Below are positions 1-7,338 of a stretch of DNA of 11,604 bases, piece by piece. The notes under the pieces are model-generated. The model was not told the origin of the DNA. It did not search any database and saw nothing but the letters and a program-made list of their open reading frames with translations. This stretch comes from Elusimicrobia bacterium RIFCSPHIGHO2_02_FULL_57_9 (lineage in GTDB: Bacteria; Elusimicrobiota; Elusimicrobia; UBA1565; UBA9628). The stretch is taken from assembly GCA_001800015.1 (NCBI GenBank), contig MGUO01000011.1, positions 171-11,774 on the forward strand, read 5' to 3'. The translations under genes were made by a program, and so were the position numbers. Position 1 is the first letter of the stretch. The number at the start of each line of letters is the position of its first letter.

Positions 1-3000
1 TTATTGGTGACCTCGGTTGAGCCGGCCAGGGCGAAGGGCGCCTGGCTGACCCAGGCTTGGCCATCCGAGAAATCCTGGGGATTAAGGACGGTAAAGTCAT
101 AGCTTGCCTGGCCCTGGCGCGCATAGACCCTGACATCCAGAGGTTTTTTCACCATTTCAAAGTCAATGCCGCTTCTCACGCCGGCAATGGTCCTTGTGGA
201 GGCGCTGGCGACGTAATAGCCGGAGGCTCTAACGGATATTTTGTATACGTCGCCCACGGTCAGACCCTCCAGGGTGTAATAACCCGAGGTGCTGGTTTCC
301 GCGTCATAAAGAGGAAGTTCAGCCGAGGGGTCGTTGACGTTCAAGGTATCATTGTAAGCGAAGACCTTGGCCCCGCCCAGGGCGGCGCGCGAGGCCTTGG
401 CCACCACCGTTCCCTTGATGCTGGCGCCCGCGGCCGTCAGGCTGATGTCCTTGGTGAAGGTGGAATTGCCGCTGATATCCAGCTTGGCGACGGCCAAACC
501 GTAGTCGGTTGCCACCACGCTGATTTTGAACGTCCCTTCGGGAAGACCCTCGAATTTATAACTCCCGTTGGAACCGGTGGTAAAGACCTTGGGCTGACCG
601 TTGTTATAGCCCTCCGCTCGAATGGAAACCTGGGCATTGGCTATCACCACGTTGTTGGTGGTCATGACCACGCCCTTCAAGGTCGCGCCTGAACCCACGT
701 CGAGGTCCAGGTTGATATTCAATGTCGTGGTAGAACCCGCCGCGCCCAAGGTGACCTTATTGTCGTAGGGAGGGTAATTGGGGGTGGTCAGAATCGCCTT
801 GTAGGCCTTTCCTGCGTTCAATCCCCTGATCTCATAGCCCCAGCCGCCGGGACAAGAGTCGAATATGGACTTAAACAAAGTCCAATTGCCATCGGCGATG
901 GACTGCTCGAGTTGTATATCGGTGGGACTGCCGTGAGCAAAACAGGTGGGATTGGGAACCACCAATCCGGCCGCCCGAAACGTGCCGGAAGAATCATAAA
1001 GGGTGACCGTGGGAATATACTTCATGAAGTTATTGAAGTCTCCGCCCAAGGCCGAGAAATCCACCTGGCGGATAATATTAGAGCCAACCACGGCGCCCTT
1101 GAGGGTCGCCTGGCCCAAAGCCCCGGTCACCGCGGAAAGGTCGGGAGGAGTCAGATTAATGTTCATGACATTGACCGTGGAAAAGTTCGACAGCCAGAAA
1201 TAAGGCGTGGGATCGACCAAGGACTTGTTCATTTGCACGCCCTTGGTGGAGTTGAGGATGATGAAATAGGGTCTGACCGCATCAACATTGTCGCTGTCGA
1301 ACTGCCCTTTTCTTAGAAGATAGAAATCAGCCACCGAGGGGGAGGGCTGATAGCGGATGCAGAAGCCGATATCGCCTGAAGGCCCTCCGCACCGGCCGCC
1401 GCTGGTGCTGGTGCTGGACACGAAAGCGAACTCCGATTGCTCTTCTTCATTCACCAAAATGCTCGCGATTTTTTCGCTTAAATCCGTGCCCCGAGGCAAG
1501 GTCATGACCGTCCAACTTTCCGGCGGGCAGTCCCAAGAATCCTCTCCCGTGCAGGACGGCTTGTTCATGACAGGCAAGGTCGCGGTGGAGATATTCATGC
1601 GCACAGCGACTCCGTCCACCACATTGAGGTCCTTGTAAGCATCCTGATTGGCAACGATCGTCACCTCAGGCACGGGAGAAGGGTCGGTATAAGCGAAGCT
1701 GCCCAATCCTTGTACCTTGACTTTATACTTGCCGGGCAAAAGCCCACCCACGGCAAAGCTGCCGTCCTGGTTTACCTGGCCCCAGCCCCAAGAGTTCTCG
1801 CCGTCGAAATTGATGTTCGCCTGGCTGTTCTGCCCGCTGCCGCCAAAAGTAGGCGTGAAAAGCACGTTGCCGGGCTTATAGAGCTTGCCGACTATGCGCC
1901 CCGCCGGGGCAAAGGTCATATCGACCCTGGCCGTGGCCGTGCTGGCCAAATTGATCTGGTTATTGCCGCCCTCGCCAATGCGCACCCGGCCCCAATAATT
2001 GGAAGTCACGTTCATCCAGTAGGCCTGGCCGCTGGCCACGTTCACCTCATAGCTATAAATCGGGCCCGTGCTGCCGGTGACGATATGGTAGCCGCCGCCT
2101 GAGCATGGGCTGCCGGGCTGGCACTGGGGCTGCAAGGTGATATTGATGGGGTCATTGGTCAGATCCACCACGCTTGGGAAAGTCAATGTGCCTTTGACCT
2201 TGCCGGAGGTCTGCGGCACCACCGTAATGGTGATGGTGATGGAAGATCCTGATTGCAGCAGAGCGCCCACGGCATTGTAAACCCTGGCATTGGAGCCGGG
2301 CGTCGTGGTGTCAATGGTCAGACGGAAATCATCGCTGGGGCAATTGTTGCCGCCCCAAGAGAATTGGCCGTCCGGGCCAGCGTTAAACTGGGTTCCCCCT
2401 TGTTGGGAGAACTGGGTCCAGGCCTGCAAACTGTAATTGCCGGCGGGAAGATTCTCAATCAGCACATAACCCGTGGTGGAGTGCCCGTTGAAATTGGCCA
2501 ATCCAGGCTGGCTGATGTTGTTGGCTTGGTTTCCATCGCAGATGGTTCCATTGGTTTCCCACTGCATGCCGTCAGGCCACAGGCCGACTCCGACCTGAGG
2601 CAGGAAATTGCCTAGGTTATCCTTGACGTACACCGACATGGTCCCGCTGCCGCCCGAGGCCCGGTTGAGCTTGAGCTTTTTAATGATGGGGGTGGCGCCG
2701 TAGTAAAAGTCGTTGAGGCCCAGAGGCGCGGAGGTCGCCGGGGAATAAGCGGTCCAGGTGCTGTTATAGCCGTCATAACAGGCGCTGGTCTGGCCGTTCC
2801 AGGAGCAGCCCCCGTAAATCTGGGCGTAGTAGGAGGTATTTTGCTGCAATCCATAAAGATCAAAACGGCCGTTGGTATCCACATTCGCCCAAATATTCGA
2901 AGTGCCCGTGCAGCCCTGGCAGAAAGGATCGTCTCTTAGATAGGAAAAATTAACGCCCATGTAGGGAATGGGGGATTCCGCGGTCGTGGTATCGACCAGG

Positions 3001-3803
3001 GCCCCGGTCACGCTCACGTCGCCCGTGGTGCCGAACTGCTGGTTTAAATTCTGGGTGTTGTTGTGCGTGATGGCGTTGGCGAAGTTGAGCAGATTGTTTT
3101 CCAAGGGATCGGGGCTGAGCGAGGTATAGCGAACCAGGGGGCGATAAGCCGCCAATTCCTGATTGCCCGGGAAGCCGTAGCCCTTGTTTTTTAACGGGTC
3201 AAAACCATTCACGCTGTAAGCGGTGGTGGAGACATAAGGGACGTTCAAAATCCGGATCGGCCCGTTTGCGGTGCCGTTATTGGCAAAGCCCGCACCGTCG
3301 GTTATAGTCCAACCCCGAGCGATGGCTTCTTGGTCATAACCCGACGCCGGCTTGATTTCGCCGAAAATCAAGGTGTTGGGGGAAGCGTTTTCAACATCCA
3401 CGACGATTTGCCCCACATTGGTCACGCCCGCATTATCCAAGGTGACGGTGCTGTTCTGAACTATGGCGGCATCCGAGCGCAGACGGGGATGCTCCGGGTC
3501 ATTGAACTGGTCGGAGAGGCTCGGCAAATAGCCCTGGGTCGCGGCAAAGACGTCATAGGGGGTGTCGTCCGTCAAAGCGTTGAGGTTACCGGCGTTGAAT
3601 GCCGCCAGGCCGTTGGCATCCGTAATGCCTGTTTTTGTGTTGGCGGAATCGGGGCCGTTCGGACCGAATGCCACGGCCACAACCCGCGCGCCGGCGATGG
3701 CAACGCCCGCGGGAGTTCTGACATAGACGTTCAAATCAGCGGCAAAAGCCATCGAGGCCGCGCCCGCCAAAATTACGCTGAGAATCCCAAAAACTTTTTT
3801 CAT
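1..3803 (-). CDS. Large exported multidomain protein with carboxypeptidase regulatory-like (beta-sandwich) repeats, C-terminus beyond window
   Basis: The frame is open from ATG at 3803 down to the left edge: 1267 complete codons and no stop. The start has a GGAGG site 4 bases upstream. Residues 1-21 form a signal peptide (MKK, hydrophobic core, AFA cleavage site before AD), so the product is exported. The rest is rich in Gly, Asn, Thr and Ser and shows the recurring pattern of carboxypeptidase regulatory-like/Cna-B-type domains: a G-x-V strand, then a T-D-x-x-G-x-F turn, then L-x-x-G-x-Y. The clearest copies are at about 22-100, 268-332, 385-460, 630-702, 1038-1110 and 1125-1218. Cysteines are often paired in loops (295/298, 333/342, 561/567), which suggests disulfides outside the cytoplasm. 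No catalytic motif was recognised. It may be an adhesin, surface-layer or glycan-binding protein, but the function is unknown. The missing C-terminus could hold a sorting signal. Confidence 0.9.
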   Translation of the reverse strand, partial: MKKVFGILSVILAGAASMAFAADLNVYVRTPAGVAIAGARVVAVAFGPNGPDSANTKTGITDANGLAAFNAGNLNALTDDTPYDVFAATQGYLPSLSDQFNDPEHPRLRSDAAIVQNSTVTLDNAGVTNVGQIVVDVENASPNTLIFGEIKPASGYDQEAIARGWTITDGAGFANNGTANGPIRILNVPYVSTTAYSVNGFDPLKNKGYGFPGNQELAAYRPLVRYTSLSPDPLENNLLNFANAITHNNTQNLNQQFGTTGDVSVTGALVDTTTAESPIPYMGVNFSYLRDDPFCQGCTGTSNIWANVDTNGRFDLYGLQQNTSYYAQIYGGCSWNGQTSACYDGYNSTWTAYSPATSAPLGLNDFYYGATPIIKKLKLNRASGGSGTMSVYVKDNLGNFLPQVGVGLWPDGMQWETNGTICDGNQANNISQPGLANFNGHSTTGYVLIENLPAGNYSLQAWTQFSQQGGTQFNAGPDGQFSWGGNNCPSDDFRLTIDTTTPGSNARVYNAVGALLQSGSSITITITVVPQTSGKVKGTLTFPSVVDLTNDPINITLQPQCQPGSPCSGGGYHIVTGSTGPIYSYEVNVASGQAYWMNVTSNYWGRVRIGEGGNNQINLASTATARVDMTFAPAGRIVGKLYKPGNVLFTPTFGGSGQNSQANINFDGENSWGWGQVNQDGSFAVGGLLPGKYKVKVQGLGSFAYTDPSPVPEVTIVANQDAYKDLNVVDGVAVRMNISTATLPVMNKPSCTGEDSWDCPPESWTVMTLPRGTDLSEKIASILVNEEEQSEFAFVSSTSTSGGRCGGPSGDIGFCIRYQPSPSVADFYLLRKGQFDSDNVDAVRPYFIILNSTKGVQMNKSLVDPTPYFWLSNFSTVNVMNINLTPPDLSAVTGALGQATLKGAVVGSNIIRQVDFSALGGDFNNFMKYIPTVTLYDSSGTFRAAGLVVPNPTCFAHGSPTDIQLEQSIADGNWTLFKSIFDSCPGGWGYEIRGLNAGKAYKAILTTPNYPPYDNKVTLGAAGSTTTLNINLDLDVGSGATLKGVVMTTNNVVIANAQVSIRAEGYNNGQPKVFTTGSNGSYKFEGLPEGTFKISVVATDYGLAVAKLDISGNSTFTKDISLTAAGASIKGTVVAKASRAALGGAKVFAYNDTLNVNDPSAELPLYDAETSTSGYYTLEGLTVGDVYKISVRASGYYVASASTRTIAGVRSGIDFEMVKKPLDVRVYARQGQASYDFTVLNPQDFSDGQAWVSQAPFALAGSTEVTN

Positions 3804-3841
3804 CTTTCCTCCGCTAAGTTCCCGATGGTCCTAAACCTATA

Positions 3842-3859
3842 TTAGGTCTTAAGACCTAA
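3842..3859. repeat. Perfect 18-base palindrome in the leader of the exported-protein gene
   Basis: TTAGGTCTTAAGACCTAA is its own exact reverse complement. It lies 39-56 bases upstream of the minus-strand start codon and about 12-29 bases after the predicted transcription start. It could be a dimeric repressor operator, or in RNA a hairpin of 7 base pairs with a UUAA loop. It has no following T-run in either direction, so it is not an obvious terminator. Confidence 0.7.
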
Positions 3860-3877
3860 ATTATTTCAAGAGGCGAG

Positions 3878-3907
3878 ATTCTAACACTGCGCCGCGCGAC
3901 TTGTCAA
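3878..3907 (-). promoter_or_regulatory. Sigma70-like promoter for the exported-protein gene
   Basis: Read on the minus strand, a perfect TTGACA -35 box (3907-3902) is followed after 18 bases by TAGAAT (3883-3878), five of six matches to the -10 consensus. The predicted transcription start is near 3871, giving a leader of about 68 bases before the ATG at 3803. This is the best promoter-like match I found in the window. Confidence 0.7.
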
Positions 3908-3912
3908 CACTT

Positions 3913-3930
3913 TTTGGCAACATTTGGCAA
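3913..3930. repeat. Tandem TTTGGCAA boxes, 10-base period
   Basis: TTTGGCAA occurs at 3913-3920 and again at 3923-3930, one DNA helical turn apart. The pair lies directly upstream of the -35 box of the minus-strand promoter and about 55-70 bases upstream of the -35 of the pyr operon promoter. The position and phasing fit a transcription factor binding as a head-to-tail dimer, possibly acting on both divergent genes. This is inference from spacing alone; no known regulator's consensus is claimed. Confidence 0.4.
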
Positions 3931-3983
3931 GAATTTACAATTTGAACACAACCCCATTTCCCCCGTCGACAACGAAAACTCCC

Positions 3984-4012
3984 TTTACGTTTTAATGAGA
4001 AATTGATTTAAT
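3984..4012 (+). promoter_or_regulatory. Probable promoter of the pyr-pur operon
   Basis: TTTACG (3984-3989) and TTTAAT (4007-4012) are separated by 17 bases, within an AT-rich stretch. The -35 matches consensus at four of six positions and the -10 at five of six. TAATAT at 4009-4014 is an alternative -10. Transcription would start near 4018-4020, leaving a leader of about 25-30 bases. That is too short for a PyrR-binding attenuator or leader-peptide attenuation, so control would have to act at initiation or by enzyme-level feedback. Confidence 0.5.
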
Positions 4013-4035
4013 ATACGGACTCGATCTCATGCGGC

Positions 4036-4045
4036 AAGGAGGAGG
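4036..4045 (+). promoter_or_regulatory. Ribosome binding site setting the GTG start of pyrB
   Basis: The purine run AAGGAGGAGG abuts the GTG at 4046. It is the only strong Shine-Dalgarno match in the leader. Its spacing is short (about 3-4 bases from the core), but no in-frame ATG exists nearby. Confidence 0.6.
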
Positions 4046-4972
4046 GTGACGGCAAAAACCTGGGATCGGAAGGATTTGCTCGGCCTGCAAGAGCTGAGCG
4101 CTTCCGAAATAGAAACCATCCTGGACGCCGCCGTTATCTTCAAGTCTTCCTCCAAAATCTCCTCCGCTCTCTCCGGTTCCACGGCCGCCTTCCTTTTCTC
4201 CGAACCCTCCACGCGCACGCGCAGCTCTTTTGAAGTCGCCGCGCGCCGGCTGGGCGCCGAAGTGCTGGGCTTTTCGGTCGCCTCCTCAAGCCTGCTCAAG
4301 GGAGAAAGCCTGCTCGACACTTTACGGAACCTCGAGGCCATGGGCGTGGACTACTTCATCCTGCGCCACGAGCACTCAGGAGTGCTGGAAAGCCTTGCCC
4401 CCAATACGCGGGCTTCCTTAATCAACGCCGGCGACGGCGCCCATGAGCATCCCACCCAGGCCCTGCTCGATCTCTTTACGCTCCGGGAAAAGAAGAAGAC
4501 CCTTAAGGGGCTTAAGGTTGTCATCGTGGGTGACATCCTGCACAGCCGCGTGGCGCGCTCCAACATTCACGGCTTGAAAAAATTGGGCGCGCGGGTGACG
4601 GTGTGCGGCCCCTCGGCTCTGATCCCCGGAGACATCGAGAAGCTGGGGGTCGCCGCGAGCCACGATCTCGACGCCGCCCTGAAAGGCGCCGACGCGGTCA
4701 ACGTGCTGCGCCTGCAATTGGAGCGGCAAAACCAAAATTTGATCACCTCGCTTTCCGACTACTTCGAAAGCTACGGACTGACCCCGGCTCGGCTGGCCGC
4801 GGCTCCGGGCTGCGTGGTGCTCCATCCCGGGCCCATCAATCGCGGCGTGGAAATATCTTCGCAGGCGGCTGACGGTCCCAACTCCTTAATCTTGGAGCAG
4901 GTTAAAAACGGCGTGGCCGTGCGCATGGCCGTGCTCTCCCTGATCGGCCAATGGAGAAAACGCAATGCCTAA
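4046..4972 (+). CDS. pyrB: Aspartate carbamoyltransferase catalytic subunit
   Basis: This enzyme joins carbamoyl phosphate and L-aspartate to give N-carbamoyl-aspartate, the committed step of pyrimidine synthesis in the cytoplasm. The 308-residue length is typical for the catalytic chain. The carbamoyl phosphate site is intact: STRTR at residues 55-59, the mobile-loop lysine in KGES at 85-88, and HPTQ at 135-138. Further family blocks are GDILHSRVARSN (162-173), the aspartate-binding LRLQLERQ (221-228) and HPGPINRG (260-267). The start is GTG, backed by the adjacent purine-rich site. It is the first gene of the operon and overlaps pyrC by 8 bases. No regulatory chain gene (pyrI) follows; the next gene is a dihydroorotase with all its metal ligands, so both enzymes should be active and could form a complex. 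The call is very secure; only the exact start is open. Confidence 0.97.
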   Translation: MTAKTWDRKDLLGLQELSASEIETILDAAVIFKSSSKISSALSGSTAAFLFSEPSTRTRSSFEVAARRLGAEVLGFSVASSSLLKGESLLDTLRNLEAMGVDYFILRHEHSGVLESLAPNTRASLINAGDGAHEHPTQALLDLFTLREKKKTLKGLKVVIVGDILHSRVARSNIHGLKKLGARVTVCGPSALIPGDIEKLGVAASHDLDAALKGADAVNVLRLQLERQNQNLITSLSDYFESYGLTPARLAAAPGCVVLHPGPINRGVEISSQAADGPNSLILEQVKNGVAVRMAVLSLIGQWRKRNA

Positions 4973-6269
4973 GCGCGGTGGGACCGGGCTTCTTATCCGC
5001 GGCGGCCTGGTCATTGATCCCGCCCAGAAGCTGGAAGCGGTGCGGGATATCCTACTGGAGGACGGGAAGGTCAAAGAGATCGGCGTCAACCTTTCGGCCA
5101 GAACGGCCCTGCGCGCCGTCCAGTGCCTGGACGCCGCGCAGACCTGGGTGGTTCCGGGCCTCATCGACATGCATGTGCACTTAAGGGAGCCGGGCCGCCA
5201 GTCAGATGAAACCATCGCGACCGGCGCCCTGGCCGCCGCCCGAGGCGGCATCACCACGGTTCTGGCCATGCCCAACACCGAACCCCCGGTGGATAATCCC
5301 TCTTCGGTTCACTTTATCAAGGCCAAGGCCGCCTCGGAGGCGGTCGTAAATGTTTTGATCGCCGGGGCCGCCACGGTGGGACAAAAGGGAGAGCGGCTCA
5401 CCGAGTTCTCGCGCATGGCCTCGGCCGGGATTTCGGCCGTAACGGACGATGGCCGGCCCCTCCTGAATTCGGAGCTTATGCGCCGGGCCCTGGAATACGC
5501 GCGGGACTGCGGCCTTCCTCTCATAGATCATTGCGAGGATGAGAATCTCAGCGCCGGGGCTCCGGTCAACGAGGGGCTGGCCGCAACGGTCAAGGGCCTG
5601 CGCGGCATCCCTTGGGCCTCGGAAACCGTGATGGTTTTGCGCGACATCGCCCTGGCGGAGCTGACCGGGGCGCATGTGCATATCGCCCATATCAGCGCGG
5701 CCCAAAGTGTCGCAGCGGTACGGCTGGCTAAAAAAAGAGGCTTGCCTGTGACCGCGGAAGCCACGCCGCATCATTTCAGCCTATGCGATGCGGACATCAA
5801 AGGTTATAACGCCGATTTTAAGATGAACCCGCCCCTGCGCGGCGAGAACGACCAAGAAGCCGTGCTTGCAGGCTTGGCCGATGGAACCATCGACGCCATC
5901 GCCACCGATCATGCCCCGCACGGCCCGGGGGAAAAAGCCCTGGCAATGGCCTTGGCTCCCTTCGGCGTCATCGGCCTTGAGACCTCGCTGGCCTTGGCTT
6001 TGACCAAGCTGGTTGAGCGCAAAATACTTAATCGCCGCCAACTGGTTGAGCGCATGAGCGCGGGCCCCGCTAAAATTCTGGGCCTGAAGAATAAAGGCCA
6101 TCTTAAACCCGGAGCGGACGGGGACATCACCATAATCGATCCGGGGGTATCTTGGAAGGTGGAGGCGCCGTTTGCCTCGAAAAGCCGCAATAGCCCCTTC
6201 ATCGGAATGAAGCTCAACGGACGGGCCCGAGCCGCCATAGTCGGAGGACGCGTGGTCCATGCTCTATGA
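4965..6269 (+). CDS. pyrC: Dihydroorotase, type I
   Basis: This enzyme cyclises N-carbamoyl-aspartate to dihydroorotate. It belongs to the long (about 430 residue) class I amidohydrolase form; here it has 434 residues. The metal-binding set is complete: DMHVH with His70 and His72, the bridging Asp in TDDG (160-163), His189 in DHCED, His242 in AHIS, and the catalytic Asp315 in ATDHAPH. Substrate-contact blocks are also present: HLREPG (72-77), MPNTEPPVDNP (102-112), NPPLRG (288-293) and FGVIGLET (333-340). It is therefore an active enzyme and not the degenerate pyrC-like subunit found beside some pyrB genes. The ATG lies inside the end of pyrB, with GGAG 8 bases upstream, and the gene overlaps pyrD by 11 bases, which suggests translational coupling. 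Confidence 0.97.
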   Translation: MPKRGGTGLLIRGGLVIDPAQKLEAVRDILLEDGKVKEIGVNLSARTALRAVQCLDAAQTWVVPGLIDMHVHLREPGRQSDETIATGALAAARGGITTVLAMPNTEPPVDNPSSVHFIKAKAASEAVVNVLIAGAATVGQKGERLTEFSRMASAGISAVTDDGRPLLNSELMRRALEYARDCGLPLIDHCEDENLSAGAPVNEGLAATVKGLRGIPWASETVMVLRDIALAELTGAHVHIAHISAAQSVAAVRLAKKRGLPVTAEATPHHFSLCDADIKGYNADFKMNPPLRGENDQEAVLAGLADGTIDAIATDHAPHGPGEKALAMALAPFGVIGLETSLALALTKLVERKILNRRQLVERMSAGPAKILGLKNKGHLKPGADGDITIIDPGVSWKVEAPFASKSRNSPFIGMKLNGRARAAIVGGRVVHAL

Positions 6270-7338
6270 AAAAGTCTTACGGCCCCTGCTTTTCCGCATG
6301 GACCCGGAAAAAGCCCATGAGCGCATGATCCGTTGGCTTGATTTCGTTCAAAACGCGCCCGCCGGACCAGGGCTCCTCTCCTTAATGATAGGCAAAAACA
6401 CGCCGGGCCTTGAAACCGAGGTTTTCGGCCTGCGCTTTCCCAATCCCATCGGCTTGGCCGCGGGCTTTGACAAAGACTGCCGTTTAACGCGGGCGCTGCC
6501 GGCTCTAGGTTTCGGCTTCATTGAATTGGGCTCGGTCACCTTAAACCCGCAGCCGGGCAGCCCCAAGCCGCGAATATTCAGGGTGGAAGAGCACGAAGCG
6601 CTGATCAACCGGCTGGGCTTCAACAGCGCCGGCGCGGACAAGGCTTTGGAGAATCTGAAGGCCGGAGGAGCGGCGGCCGTTCCCCGGGGCATCAACCTGG
6701 GACTTAACGCGGATTGCCCCAAGGATGAAGCCGCCGCGCGCTACGGTGAAACCTTCCGCAGGCTTGAGCCTTACGGCGATTATTTCGCGATCAATATCAG
6801 TTCGCCCAATACCCCGGGCCTGCGCGACCTGCAGCAACGCCTGGCCCTGGAAAGAATTCTCATGGCCGTGCAGGCGGAAAATAAAAACAAGAAGCCCTTG
6901 CTGGTCAAGCTTTCCCCGGACTTAAGCGACGAGCAATTGCCCGAGCTGCTCCAGCTTATTGCCCGCTTCGCCTCCGGGGCCATCGCGGCCAACACCACGA
7001 TTTCGCGCGAAGGCCTGCCCGGGGATTGCGCTGAGATCCGCGGGGGACTCAGCGGCGCCCCTTTGCGCCGCAGGTCCACGGCCTTGATCGCTAAAATTTA
7101 TGCGCTCACCCGGGGCCAATTGCCCATTATCGGCGCGGGAGGGGTGTTCTCCGGCGGCGATGTCTTCGAAAAAATACAGGCCGGCGCTTCCCTGGTGCAA
7201 GTTTATACGGGACTAATCTACGGCGGCCCCAAGACCATCTCGCGCGCTCAAGCCGAACTGTCTCGGCTGCTGCCCCAAGCGGGCTTCAGATCCCCCGCTT
7301 CGGCGGTAGGAACGGCCGCCAAGGAGCTTGCGTCTTGA
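6259..7338 (+). CDS. pyrD: Dihydroorotate dehydrogenase, class 2 (quinone-dependent)
   Basis: This FMN enzyme oxidises dihydroorotate to orotate and passes electrons to membrane quinones. Class 2 is indicated by the 359-residue length, by the N-terminal helical extension (about residues 1-45, the membrane and quinone-facing part), and by a serine catalytic base in INISSPNTPGLR (Ser182 by alignment from memory). Other signatures are GLAAGFDKD (65-73), INRLGFNSAG (116-125, usually NNxG), LVKLSPDL (215-222), ANTT (244-247), GGLSG (262-266), GAGGV (292-296) and VQVYTGLIYGGP (313-324) at the FMN phosphate. No pyrK is present, as expected for class 2. The organism should therefore have a quinone-based respiratory chain. 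The ATG lies within pyrC; GGAGG is 11 bases upstream, a little far. Confidence 0.96.
   Translation: MLYEKVLRPLLFRMDPEKAHERMIRWLDFVQNAPAGPGLLSLMIGKNTPGLETEVFGLRFPNPIGLAAGFDKDCRLTRALPALGFGFIELGSVTLNPQPGSPKPRIFRVEEHEALINRLGFNSAGADKALENLKAGGAAAVPRGINLGLNADCPKDEAAARYGETFRRLEPYGDYFAINISSPNTPGLRDLQQRLALERILMAVQAENKNKKPLLVKLSPDLSDEQLPELLQLIARFASGAIAANTTISREGLPGDCAEIRGGLSGAPLRRRSTALIAKIYALTRGQLPIIGAGGVFSGGDVFEKIQAGASLVQVYTGLIYGGPKTISRAQAELSRLLPQAGFRSPASAVGTAAKELAS
7321..7326 (+). promoter_or_regulatory. Ribosome binding site supporting a TTG start for pyrF
   Basis: AAGGAG lies 8 bases before the TTG at 7335 but 17 bases before the first in-frame ATG at 7344, so spacing favours the TTG. That TTG overlaps the pyrD stop as TTGA. 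Confidence 0.6.

Noticed and set aside
57..3845. Several plus-strand open frames of 90-210 codons in the left third (for example 57-692, 912-1316, 1710-2102, 2253-2615, 3330-3845)
   Set aside because: All lie opposite the continuous minus-strand frame, show no family motifs or ribosome binding sites, and have the His/Gly/Arg-rich composition of antisense shadows.
4029..4049. Six-codon ATG mini-frame whose TGA overlaps the pyrB GTG
   Set aside because: It has no Shine-Dalgarno of its own, and its codons are simply the purine run that serves as the pyrB ribosome binding site; there is no sign of attenuation.
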